From JABWCQ01 sp964530625 (GTDB lineage Bacteria; Electryoneota; RPQS01), in NCBI GenBank assembly GCA_964530625.1, contig CAZHAK010000003.1:1-64000 (forward strand): a DNA stretch of 64,000 nt, read 5' to 3'. Position numbers and translations under genes: made by a program. This document shows, piece by piece, positions 51,650-59,353 of this stretch; the first letter of the stretch is position 1, and every line of letters starts with the position of its first letter. Under the pieces are notes generated by a model. That model was not told where the DNA came from, made no database searches, and saw only the letters and a program-made list of their open reading frames with translations.

Positions 51650-51992
51650 TTGGTGTCTTGCCTTTCTTGCTTGCAGCCTGAATCTTTTTCAAATAGTCGT
51701 CCAATCTGTCAAATCGCGCCTCCCAAATCTGGCGGTACTGCTCAATCCAGTCCGAGGCTTCCTTCAGAGGCTGAGCCTCAAGCTTGGCGGGACGCCACTG
51801 CGCCTGCCGTGACCGAGATATCAGCCCAGCCTTCTCCAACACTTTCAAGTGTTTCGTCACAGCTGGAGCCGTCATTTGAAACGGCTTGGCCAGCTCGTTT
51901 ACGGACATTTCTCCGCTCGAGAGTTGCGCTAAAATCGCTCGCCGAGTCGGGTCTGAAAGTGCTGAAAATGTTTGACTTAATCTATCTTGCAT
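51642..51992 (-). CDS. ArsR-family transcriptional regulator
   Basis: A 116-residue winged-helix repressor. The start at the ATG at 51992 gives MQDRLSQTFSALSDPTRRAI, the standard ArsR opening. The recognition helix region is MTAPAVTKHLKVLEKAGLISRSR. No metal-binding ELCVCDL motif is seen, so it belongs to the SMT/SdpR-like non-metal type, often linked to AHSA1 proteins. A near-palindrome just upstream (52006-52026) may be its own operator. It probably controls the three downstream genes as well as itself. Confidence 0.92.
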   Translation of the reverse strand: MQDRLSQTFSALSDPTRRAILAQLSSGEMSVNELAKPFQMTAPAVTKHLKVLEKAGLISRSRQAQWRPAKLEAQPLKEASDWIEQYRQIWEARFDRLDDYLKKIQAASKKGKTPNE

Positions 51993-52005
51993 AATTCTGG
52001 TTAAC

Positions 52006-52026
52006 AATAAGGTTAATTAACTTATT
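52006..52026. promoter_or_regulatory. Candidate operator of the ArsR operon
   Basis: AATAAG-GTTAATTAAC-TTATT is a near-perfect palindrome (one unpaired G), 14 bases upstream of the ArsR start, with a second GGTTAA half-site at 51999-52004. Confidence 0.45.
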
Positions 52027-52135
52027 GGTAATATACAAAACCTAGCTTCGTTTGTCAAGTCAAGTTGCGAAGCTCAAAATTTCTCCCCACTTTGAAGATT
52101 ATGGCTTGCCACGCTCTCACCTTACCGACCCGACC

Positions 52136-52840
52136 ATGATCCTTGCGACACCTGTCCGGCCCGAAAGCGCCGCGCTCGAAATTCCCAAATTCAAGCGGCT
52201 GCCCAAGCACGTCGCCTTCATTCCCGACGGCAACCGCCGCTGGGCCGTGGATCGCGGCATGAGCAAGGACGAAGGCTATGCCTACGGCTTGGGACCGGGC
52301 TTCGAGCTGTATCATCTGGCCGTCGCGCTCGGAATTGAAGAGCTTTCTGTCTATGGCTTCACGAGCGACAACACCAAGCGGCCGCCCGAGCAAACCGTCG
52401 CCTTTCGCCAAGCCTGCGTCGAAGCGGTCGAAGGACTTTCCAAACTCGACGCGGCTTTGTTAGTCGTCGGCAATGACGACTCCCCGCTCTTTCCGTCTGA
52501 ACTGAAAAAATACCGGACGCGCCAAATCATTGGCGGCGGCATCATCAAAGTAAATTTTTTAGTCAATTATGATTGGCACTGGGATTTGAACAAAGCTGGG
52601 AACCAGAACGGCGGCGGCTCTAGAAAATCTTTCATGGAGAGTATTGGCTCGTCCGAAGTTTCCAGAATCGACTTGGTGGTGAGGTGGGGAGGACGAAGGA
52701 GATTGAGCGGGTTACTGCCGGTGCAGTCGGTCTATTCGGATTTTTTCATACTTAACGAACTTTGGCCCGACTTCGAACCGGATCATTTCTTCCAAGCTCT
52801 TAAGTGGTACGAATCCCAAGACGTAACGCTCGGGGGGTAG
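52136..52840 (+). CDS. Undecaprenyl diphosphate synthase-like protein, divergent
   Basis: About 234 residues if started at the ATG at 52136. A TTG at 52052 would add 28. The N-terminal motif PKHVAFIPDGNRRWA keeps the Asp and DGNRRW of cis-prenyltransferases, and LSVYGFTSDNTKRP matches the LYAFSTENWKRP block. The usual INYGGR motif is replaced by VNFLVNYDWHWDL, while the C-terminal IDLVVRWGGRRRLSGLLPVQ parallels the DL-x-IRTSGE-x-RLSNFL motif with Glu lost. Either a shorter-chain enzyme or a homologue of altered function. No canonical uppS context (cdsA, dxr) is nearby. Confidence 0.8.
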   Translation: MILATPVRPESAALEIPKFKRLPKHVAFIPDGNRRWAVDRGMSKDEGYAYGLGPGFELYHLAVALGIEELSVYGFTSDNTKRPPEQTVAFRQACVEAVEGLSKLDAALLVVGNDDSPLFPSELKKYRTRQIIGGGIIKVNFLVNYDWHWDLNKAGNQNGGGSRKSFMESIGSSEVSRIDLVVRWGGRRRLSGLLPVQSVYSDFFILNELWPDFEPDHFFQALKWYESQDVTLGG

Positions 52841-52994
52841 GAAGATAATAAGAATAGGGGAATTCAGAAACGGCGGCCATTGGCTGTCGTTTTTCTTTGC
52901 GATGTCTGCTAAAATAATAATTCGTTTTCACCCGTTCTGAGTTACTTGAAGTTACTAGCACGACAAATTTCTTGCTGACCTTCTTTACCCTCGC

Positions 52995-53064
52995 TCCCTG
53001 TCGAGCCGGAGGCTCGACCTAGTGTTTTGGGTTTGTCCCTGTCGAGCCGGAGGCTCGACCTAGT
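52995..53064. repeat. Two direct copies of a palindromic element
   Basis: Two identical 29-base copies (52995-53023 and 53036-53064) each contain the hairpin GTCGAGCC GGA GGCTCGAC flanked by TCCCT and CTAGT, separated by 12 bases. Too few copies and too short a spacer for a CRISPR array. Confidence 0.8.
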
Positions 53065-53267
53065 AATATTGGGAGACACACTTCAGGCCGGTCACGGTTG
53101 ATCACTCCGCCGGGTTCCTCTGTGGGTGGTTTGGTTGGTTAGCTGTGCATAATATACGACATGAACGGGCGTTTGTCAAGTGTATTTTGTATTTTATTGG
53201 AGCTAGTAAACGTTTGTTCAAGATGGAGTTGAGGAGAAATTTGGATTTTGAGGAGGCTTTCTGGGGT

Positions 53268-53300
53268 GCCATTGCGGGTCTGGAGACCCACAACGGCGAG
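53268..53300. repeat. GCCATTGCGGGTC-type palindromic repeat
   Basis: GCCATTGCGGGTC-TGGAGACCCACAACGGCGAG: the arms CGGGTCT and GGAGACCC pair. Uninterrupted form of the element found split inside the methyltransferase gene at 41291. Confidence 0.75.
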
Positions 53301-53523
53301 GGGGGGGGATGGAGACGAGGCCCCTATCCCCGGCCCCTTTTGCTTCACTTCGTTCGAGCACAGGCTCCCGTGAACGGAGAAGAGGGAGCGCGGAAGAGGG
53401 GGCAACCAGCCCTACAGGGACAGGCTTGGGTGCCGCCGCGAATGAGAAAACGCAGCCCCAGTCCATAAGACGGGGGCTGTTCTCTTCCTGATCGCAATTG
53501 TTGCGCGCGGCGACGAGGAGTAT

Positions 53524-54087
53524 CTATTTCATACTTCGGCCATACAGCATCTGCGGCATCAGCACTTCGTCCACGACATGAACGACTCCGTTGTCTGCCG
53601 TCATTTCAGAGCCCGTGATCTTGGCGCTGCCCACCCAGACGACTCGATTTTCAATTGTGATCGGCAGTTGATCGCCCATCACTGTCGTAAGTGACTGCCC
53701 GCTCATCTTTATCAAATCATCATACGTTAGTGTTGTGCCGACCACGATATGATTCTGCAGAGCGATTTTCAGTTTTCCTTTGTCGGAAAGTTTCTGTATC
53801 TCGGTTTCGGCGCATACTTCAAAAGCTTCGTTTGTCGGAGCAAACACCGTATACGGTCCTCTTGACTCCAACACACCTTGAAGCCCCGCAGTCCTTGCCT
53901 TCTGAGCGAACTTGCTCAACTCACTTTCTGAATTGACGACTGCAAACACGGTACCTGGACGAGCCTTGTTCTGCGTGATCGCCGGAGTTTCTCTGGCCGC
54001 TTGATTCTGGCCGTCGGATTGAGCGAAAAGCACTCCTCCTGCAATCAGCATTGCCGCGAGGGTCGCGGCGATGATGCGATCTCTCAT
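53524..54087 (-). CDS. Secreted fasciclin (FAS1)-domain protein
   Basis: About 187 residues. The start at the ATG at 54087 has AAGG about 9 bases upstream. An ATG 9 bases earlier is too close to it. Signal peptide (IIAATLAAMLIAGGVLFAQ), then one FAS1 domain (about 50-180) with the H1 motif FAPTNEAFEV and the H2 region NGVVHVVDEVLMP. FAS1 domains mediate adhesion in secreted proteins. No partner gene nearby. Divergent from the small membrane protein genes. Confidence 0.9.
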   Translation of the reverse strand: MRDRIIAATLAAMLIAGGVLFAQSDGQNQAARETPAITQNKARPGTVFAVVNSESELSKFAQKARTAGLQGVLESRGPYTVFAPTNEAFEVCAETEIQKLSDKGKLKIALQNHIVVGTTLTYDDLIKMSGQSLTTVMGDQLPITIENRVVWVGSAKITGSEMTADNGVVHVVDEVLMPQMLYGRSMK

Positions 54088-54430
54088 GATGTCCATCCTT
54101 TCCGCAGTTGACTAAACTGCACCTGTTCATAGATAATCATCAACACGCTTAAGTGCGCGCTATTGTTTCAACCTCAAAAAAACGCTCGTGGTTCCACAAG
54201 AGAACGTGTAACAACTCATGATTGAACTGCACACAGTATATTTAATGAACACTATATAGACTATTGATTTGCAGTAATTTACAAAATAAAAAAAATACTT
54301 AGGAACTTTGACGACCCGTGGACTCGTTTAATAAGTTAAGGACGGGAAAGCAATCTAGAGTAATGCTCGATGCGGATAGCACAAAATGAGCATTCAAGAT
54401 GAAATAGACGGACATTACGCAGGAGGCCGT
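54088..54430. other. AT-rich divergent intergenic region
   Basis: Long AT-rich stretch with ACTATATAGACTATTG and a TTGACG box at 54308-54313 with TAATAA 15 bases on. The spacing is short, so the promoter assignment is weak. No gene seen apart from a possible in-frame extension of the next gene. Confidence 0.4.
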
Positions 54431-54643
54431 ATGAAAACGCTTGGAATCGTGCTAGCTATTATCGGGGCGCTGTTCTTTATTTTTGATTCGATAGACTTCG
54501 AGCGGGATAAGAAGATCATTGATCTCGGAGACATTGAAGTGACGACGAAGGACACCGATTCGATCGAGCTGAACAAGTTGGTAGGAGGAGTCGTGATCTT
54601 TGCAGGCTTAGGGCTGATCTTAGTTTCCACGAAACGGAAGTAA
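54431..54643 (+). CDS. Small two-helix membrane protein
   Basis: A 70-residue protein. I choose the ATG at 54431, with AGGAGG 6 bases upstream, over an ATG at 54386 with no ribosome site. Two hydrophobic helices (about 2-18 and 49-65) flank an acidic loop (DFERDKKIIDLGDIEVTTKD). It recalls DUF3185-type small proteins, but this is uncertain. A second tiny membrane protein follows 28 bases later. Likely a stress-related pair. Confidence 0.75.
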   Translation: MKTLGIVLAIIGALFFIFDSIDFERDKKIIDLGDIEVTTKDTDSIELNKLVGGVVIFAGLGLILVSTKRK

Positions 54644-54671
54644 GAAAACAAACTGTGAAGGGTGGTGAAGT

Positions 54672-54821
54672 ATGTTGTGGACGATTTTTGTCATACTTAT
54701 GATCCTGTGGTTACTCGGAGTAGTGAGTTCCTACACGATCGGCGGATTCATTCATATTCTATTGGTGATTGCAATTGCGATGGTGTTGATTCGAGTGATA
54801 CGGGGTGAAAAGCCTATTTAG
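54672..54821 (+). CDS. Lmo0937-family small membrane protein
   Basis: A 49-residue protein: MLWTIFVILMILWLLGVVSS, then YTIGGFIHILLVIAIAMVLI and a short basic tail. This matches the Lmo0937/DUF5670 pattern, a widespread tiny membrane protein often induced under stress. Its function is unknown. It is almost entirely two hydrophobic helices. The ATG is preceded by GGTGGTGAAG. Confidence 0.85.
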   Translation: MLWTIFVILMILWLLGVVSSYTIGGFIHILLVIAIAMVLIRVIRGEKPI

Positions 54822-55494
54822 GATTACTGTCGAAATTGTGGATCACAAAAGTGGGGCGAGCCAAGTGGCTCGCCTCGTCCATTTTGCTTGATTTGGCAAC
54901 CCTCTAAAGAAACTTGCCACCGCAAGGCCGGATGATGGTCATGCTTGGAAGCACGACCTAGTATCTCTTGATTGAACGGGGAGATTAGAGCGGGCGAATT
55001 ACCATCCGCCCCTACATTTATTGGGTTTGACGACTGGGTTGGGGCGAACTCTTGAGATTGTTGCGTTCGCACCGAGATCCTTCACTTCGCTTCCCTACAG
55101 GGACAGGCAGGATGACGAGTGGTTTACGTTTTCGGGATGTGCTTGGGTTGAGTGCGTCCTTTGAATAGATCCTTCCAGGATGATAAGCGGTGTCAAGTTG
55201 TGGTCATCGAGTTAGATGTTAACGTCCTTTGGATAGGTCCCTGCGGGATGACAGAAGGGGGGCACAACATGGTGTGCCCCTACGATTGTGGAATTCGATT
55301 AGCGCGGGGGCGGGTCGGGACCCGCCCTTTCGTTTGCCATTGCGGGTCTGGAGACCCACAACGGCGAAGTTTGGCGCATGCGAAGCGCACGGGAGGTGCG
55401 TGTCACGCACCTTGACTTTATTCCTCAAATTTCATATACTTGGGTTTACTTGCGGTATTTTCGAAAGGTATGTTTTTCGAGAAGTTGCGTGTAT
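54822..55494. other. Mosaic of palindromic intergenic repeats
   Basis: No gene is supported. In order: GGCGAGCC-AAGT-GGCTCGCC (54857-54876), GGGCGAATTACCATCCGCCC (54995-55014), a TCCTTCACTTCGCTTCC/GGCAGGATGACGAG block (55078-55118), GATCC-TTCC-AGGATGAT (55169-55186), TCCCTGCGGGATGACAG (55237-55253), GGGCACAACATGGTGTGCCC (55261-55280), GCGGGTCGGGACCCGC (55312-55327) and a GCCATTGCGGGTC copy (55337-55368). Several end in CCCCTAC. Confidence 0.7.
55337..55368. repeat. GCCATTGCGGGTC-type palindromic repeat
   Basis: The same element as at 53268-53300, in the same orientation and identical over about 32 bases. It lies at the right edge of the palindrome mosaic. Confidence 0.75.
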
Positions 55495-55568
55495 GCGCCC
55501 GTAGCTCAACTGGATAGAGCGTCTGGCTACGGACCAGAAGGTTTGGGGTTCGAATCCCTACGGGCGTA
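55495..55568 (+). tRNA. tRNA-Arg (anticodon ACG)
   Basis: Cloverleaf of 74 bases. Acceptor GCGCCCG/CGGGCGT (one G-U), D-arm GCTC/GAGC, anticodon stem TCTGG/CCAGA with loop CTACGGA giving anticodon ACG, T-arm TGGGG-TTCGAAT-CCCTA. The 3' CCA is not encoded. This is the tRNA whose wobble A34 is deaminated to inosine by TadA, whose gene starts 62 bases downstream. Confidence 0.95.
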
Positions 55569-55630
55569 CTACCGAATGATGAAGGCGGAATGATGAATGA
55601 TGAATGGAAGCGGCTTGCCGCTTTTCACTT

Positions 55631-56140
55631 ATGACGGATAGCCTGCTGGAAACATTTGGAAAACCTGATCATGACCGCTGGATGGGGGCGGCATTGGCGG
55701 AAGCGGAAAAGGCTTTCGAACGGGACGAAGTTCCGATCGGATGTGTGATTGTCCATAACGGTATGGTCATCGGGCGGGGGCATAACCTGACTGAAAACCA
55801 CCAGGACCCCACCGCACACGCTGAGATGATTGCGATAACGGCGGCGGCTGAAGCACTCGGCAGCCGCCGTTTGTTAGATTGTACCCTCTATGTCACGCTG
55901 GAACCGTGCGCGATGTGCGCCGGAGCGATTGTTCTCGCGCGAATTCCGTATATTGTCTATGGCGCACCCGACCCCAAAGCGGGAGCCTGCGACACCCTCT
56001 ATACCTTGCTTTCCGACCCGCGGCTGAATCATCGCGCCCACCTCGTGCGCAAAGTCCGCGAACAGGAATGCGCAGCACTTCTCTCCGCTTTTTTCGCCCA
56101 CAAACGAGACGAGAAAAAACTTGGCAAGTCCGATTCCTAA
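55631..56140 (+). CDS. tadA: tRNA-specific adenosine deaminase
   Basis: A 169-residue zinc deaminase that converts A34 to inosine in tRNA-Arg(ACG), allowing reading of CGU, CGC and CGA. The zinc site is HAE (H63, E65) plus PCAMC (C93, C96), with the CDA-fold ARIPYIVYGAPDPKAGA block. The start is set at the ATG at 55631. A hairpin AAGCGGC/GCCGCTT lies just upstream in place of a strong ribosome site. Its substrate tRNA gene lies directly upstream on the same strand. Confidence 0.94.
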   Translation: MTDSLLETFGKPDHDRWMGAALAEAEKAFERDEVPIGCVIVHNGMVIGRGHNLTENHQDPTAHAEMIAITAAAEALGSRRLLDCTLYVTLEPCAMCAGAIVLARIPYIVYGAPDPKAGACDTLYTLLSDPRLNHRAHLVRKVREQECAALLSAFFAHKRDEKKLGKSDS

Positions 56141-57722
56141 TCCCATTGAGCAATTGCGCGCGCGACTTTCGCAGCGCGCTGAAAGCAGTATTCCTGTTTG
56201 GCCCGTGGCGGTGCGTCCATGCGCGGAACGAAACTCGCTGGCGCTGTTGTTGGGAACGCTGCTCGGGAAATTGCCGAATGACGATATCTCGCCCTTAGTG
56301 CGGCCCGTGCTGTTGGAGCAGGCCGAGAACGGCAGTTGGAGGAATGATGTTTCGTTGACGCTGGAAGTGGTGCAGGCTCTGTCGCAATCGCAGCGACCGG
56401 AAACACGGCCCGCGCTCGACCAAGCGGTGACGTGGCTTGAGGAGTATCCGAATCGCCGGCAGCTTCGCGCGGAGACGTTGCTATTGTTGGGACACACGAC
56501 GGGACTCGGCGCGCCGATCCGATTTAAGAGTTTTTTGAAGCCGGCTTTGCACGCGGCGATTGGCTGGAGTTTTCGCAATCATCATACGTCGCGCAGATTG
56601 TCCGCGCACTTGTTGATGACCGAAGCCGGAGTGGACTCAGCGCGGATGTCGCAACTGATTCGCAGACAACTTTCGGACGGCTCGTGGGACGGTAACGTGC
56701 GCTCGACGGCTTTGGCGATGGCGGCATTGAGACAGGCTGGATTACCCGCGAGCGACAGTTTGTTTGAGCGCGGCTTTCGGTTTATGCGCGTCTTGCAGCA
56801 GTGGGACGGAAAAGATTTGTTGCAGGCGCCGTGCGACGTGTCGAACGCGCTGCATGCGACGACGGTGCGCTCGCTGCTGCTGGCGGGAGCGGACACGAAT
56901 GACGTCGCGCCGTCGGCGATGCTGCTTTTGCATCATCAGGATTCGAGCGGGGGATGGAGTATCGGCAGCGGACAGCCGGTGGACGTGATGACGACGGCGA
57001 TGGCGCTGGACGCGCTGTCGTTGTTTGGAGATAATCCGCTTGAGACGCGCTGGACTCGGCGGCGCGCGGTAGAGTTCTTGCTTTCGGCGCAGCATACGGA
57101 CGGCAGTTTTGCGTTGATGTCAAACAACAAGTGGTTTACGCATCGCGGGGCGCGCAATCGTGCGAGTTTGGATGCTACTTGTATGGCGCTGCTGGCATTG
57201 TGTGAGAGCGGGGAGTATAACGCGCTGCCGGCAATGTACAAGGCGGCGCGGTTTATTCAGCGCGAGCAGCTTGCTGACGGATCGTTTCCGCAATCGAGTT
57301 TGAAATCGAAGCATTATACGACGGTATTGGCAGCGGAGGCGTTGGACGCGTTCGGCGCAAATCGCCGTCCGGTCGAGCGCGCACTGAGTTGGGTTGTCGC
57401 TCAGCAGCACACGCTCGGAGGGTTTTGCGACGAGCACGGCTTGACATCTTGGCATACAGCGATTGCGATTCGCGGATTGAGTTTGCGTCCGGCGAGGTAC
57501 GCCAACGAGTTGGCTTCGGCGCGCGCGCACTTGCTGTTAAGGCAGGATGACGAGACGAAATGGTGGGATGACGCGGCGGCGAATTTGTTTGTGCCGAATC
57601 TGAGTCGTTGTTTGAGCGTGACGGAACTGACGGCGATGGCCGCGCTGGAAGCACTGCACACGGGCAGTCGGGTTCGCGCGATGCGCACGCGCAAGCTGCG
57701 TGCCGCCACGCCGCGAGGATGA
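56121..57722 (+). CDS. Prenyltransferase/squalene oxidase-repeat protein
   Basis: A 533-residue alpha-alpha barrel-like protein starting at a TTG inside the tadA end (20-base overlap). At least six QW-type units are visible: EQAENGSWRND, RQLSDGSWDGN, HHQDSSGGWSIG, SAQHTDGSFALM, REQLADGSFPQSS and AQQHTLGGFCDEHG, each followed by a helix of the T-A-MAL-x-AL kind. The D-x-D-D or D-D-T-A catalytic motifs of squalene-hopene cyclases are not evident. So it may be a non-catalytic or differently acting toroid. It lies between tadA and tyrS, only 6 bases before tyrS. Confidence 0.82.
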   Translation: MASPIPNPIEQLRARLSQRAESSIPVWPVAVRPCAERNSLALLLGTLLGKLPNDDISPLVRPVLLEQAENGSWRNDVSLTLEVVQALSQSQRPETRPALDQAVTWLEEYPNRRQLRAETLLLLGHTTGLGAPIRFKSFLKPALHAAIGWSFRNHHTSRRLSAHLLMTEAGVDSARMSQLIRRQLSDGSWDGNVRSTALAMAALRQAGLPASDSLFERGFRFMRVLQQWDGKDLLQAPCDVSNALHATTVRSLLLAGADTNDVAPSAMLLLHHQDSSGGWSIGSGQPVDVMTTAMALDALSLFGDNPLETRWTRRRAVEFLLSAQHTDGSFALMSNNKWFTHRGARNRASLDATCMALLALCESGEYNALPAMYKAARFIQREQLADGSFPQSSLKSKHYTTVLAAEALDAFGANRRPVERALSWVVAQQHTLGGFCDEHGLTSWHTAIAIRGLSLRPARYANELASARAHLLLRQDDETKWWDDAAANLFVPNLSRCLSVTELTAMAALEALHTGSRVRAMRTRKLRAATPRG

Positions 57723-57728
57723 TTTCGC

Positions 57729-58997
57729 GTGACGCTCTTTGAAGAATTCAGTTGGCGCGGGTTGGTTTTTGACGTGACTGCGGAAACTGCGGAAGCGGTG
57801 AAGAGTCCGCTGACAGTTTATTCGGGATTTGATCCGACGGCGAAGAGTTTGCACGTGGGAAGTTTGGTTCCTTTGCTGCAGTTGCGCCGCTGTCAGTTGT
57901 TTGGTCATACGCCGATCGCGCTTGCTGGCGGCGGGACGGGAATGATTGGTGATCCATCGGGGAAATCGGCTGAGCGGAATTTGCAGACGATGGAGCAGAT
58001 TGCCGAGAACATGGCGGGTATGGCGAAGCAGCTCCGGCACTTTTTGGATTTTGACGCGAAGGGCAATCCTGCTAAGCTTGTCAACAACGCCGAATGGCTC
58101 AACAGCGTGACGATGGTGGAGTTCTTGCGCGAGATTGGCAAGAATTTTTCGGTTAACGTGATGCTGCAGAAGGAATCCGTGCGGCGCAGACTGGAAAGCG
58201 AAGACGGAATTTCTTATACGGAGTTCACGTACAGTCTGATGCAGGCGTACGACTATCTGATGCTGTTTGACCGTCATAACTGCACGCTGCAGATTGGCGG
58301 CAGTGATCAGTGGGGGAACATCACGGCGGGTACGGATTTGATTCGGCGCAAGCGGCAGGGCAAGGCGCACGCGATGGTGTTTCCGCTCTTGACGACGTCG
58401 AGCGGACAGAAATTCGGCAAGACGGAAGCGGGGAATATCTGGCTCGATGCCGAGATGACGTCGCCTTATCAGTTTTATCAGTATTGGTACAACACCGACG
58501 ACCGCGACGTGGATCGTTGTTTGAAAACGTTTACGTTTTTGCCGCAGGAGAGGATCGCTGAGCTTGCGAAGCTTGTGGAAAATGAGCCGCAGAAACGTGA
58601 GGCGCAGACGGAGCTTGCGCGGGAGGTTACGAAGCTGGTGCATGGGGAGGCGGGCGTGCAGGCTGCCGAACGCGCCGCGAAGGTATTGTTCGGGGGAGAG
58701 CTTGACGGGCTATCGGCGAAGGATGTGTCGGGGATTTTTTCGGATGTACCGTCGTTTGCAATTCAGCGCGGAGATATTCAGAACGGCAAGAACGTCGTGG
58801 ACTTGATTGTCGAAGCGGGGTTGTTCAAATCCAAAGGCGAAGCGCGGCGGATGATTGAGTCGGGCGGGGTGTATGTCAATAACGTGCGTGTCGGGGATGC
58901 TGCGCACACCGTCGTGATTGATCACGCGATTGAGGGGGAACTGTTGGTGCTCAGGAAAGGGAAAAAGGAGTATTTGGTGGTGAGGGTTTCTTCGTGA
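57729..58997 (+). CDS. tyrS: Tyrosyl-tRNA synthetase
   Basis: A 422-residue class I synthetase charging tRNA-Tyr. HIGH-like motif HVGS (42-45), tyrosine pocket IGGSDQWGNI, KMSKS-like KFGKT, and a C-terminal S4 RNA-binding domain (about 355-420, GLFKSKGEARRMIESGGVYVNN). The start is GTG, 6 bases after the QW-repeat gene stop, so it is probably in the tadA operon. This is the long, bacterial TyrRS type. Confidence 0.96.
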   Translation: MTLFEEFSWRGLVFDVTAETAEAVKSPLTVYSGFDPTAKSLHVGSLVPLLQLRRCQLFGHTPIALAGGGTGMIGDPSGKSAERNLQTMEQIAENMAGMAKQLRHFLDFDAKGNPAKLVNNAEWLNSVTMVEFLREIGKNFSVNVMLQKESVRRRLESEDGISYTEFTYSLMQAYDYLMLFDRHNCTLQIGGSDQWGNITAGTDLIRRKRQGKAHAMVFPLLTTSSGQKFGKTEAGNIWLDAEMTSPYQFYQYWYNTDDRDVDRCLKTFTFLPQERIAELAKLVENEPQKREAQTELAREVTKLVHGEAGVQAAERAAKVLFGGELDGLSAKDVSGIFSDVPSFAIQRGDIQNGKNVVDLIVEAGLFKSKGEARRMIESGGVYVNNVRVGDAAHTVVIDHAIEGELLVLRKGKKEYLVVRVSS

Positions 58998-59353
58998 TGA
59001 CAGACATGAAGACGGCCAGAGGCCGCCGCTAGCGATGTAGGCAGACCAAGGTCTGCCACTACGCCGGTCGGCAATTCCTGTGGGATGATAGCCTGAATTG
59101 CAGCTCTGAGGGGTTCTTCACTACGTTCAGAATGACGAGTTGATTGGGATTTGTGGTTGCGCTTGAGATAGTTGCGCACTTTGATGAGATCCCTGCGGGA
59201 TGACAGAATAGGGAAGAGTGGTGAGTTCGCTGGGGGATTTGGCGCTGCGAGCAGGGCGCTACAATTGTTTGAGCAGCGGTTCAGCTTGGGACAAAATAAA
59301 AGCCTCGCGCTCTTGAAACGCGAGGGCAGTTATTCTCACATGAACTATCGAAC
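58998..59353. other. Intergenic repeat region after tyrS
   Basis: No gene. It carries the GTAGGCAGACC-AA-GGTCTGCC palindrome (59038-59059), a TTCTTCACTACGTTCAGAATG element (59112-59132) and GATCCCTGCGGGATGACAG (59189-59207). A possible terminator, CTCGCGCTCTTG-AAACGCGAG, lies around 59304-59324. Confidence 0.55.

Larger units (their letters stand above)
52841..53523. other. Gene-free stretch with dispersed repeats
   Basis: No convincing gene. The stretch holds two direct copies of a palindrome (52995-53064), a GCCATTGCGGGTC-type copy (53268-53300) and a CCCGTGAACGGAGAAG-rich mosaic up to about 53420. Open frames here are made of repeat sequence. Confidence 0.6.

Noticed and set aside
52995..53064. 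Possible CRISPR fragment
   Set aside because: Only two repeats with a 12-base spacer. The repeat is a simple palindrome and no cas gene is near.
53145..53468. Open frames of about 100 codons on both strands
   Set aside because: They are built from dispersed repeat sequence, with no ribosome site and no domain.
55152..55504. Several short open frames before the tRNA gene
   Set aside because: All consist of palindromic repeat sequence. None has a ribosome site or a protein-like composition.
57537..58643. A 368-codon minus-strand open frame
   Set aside because: It is opposite tyrS and strongly biased to Arg, His and Leu. tyrS is certain.
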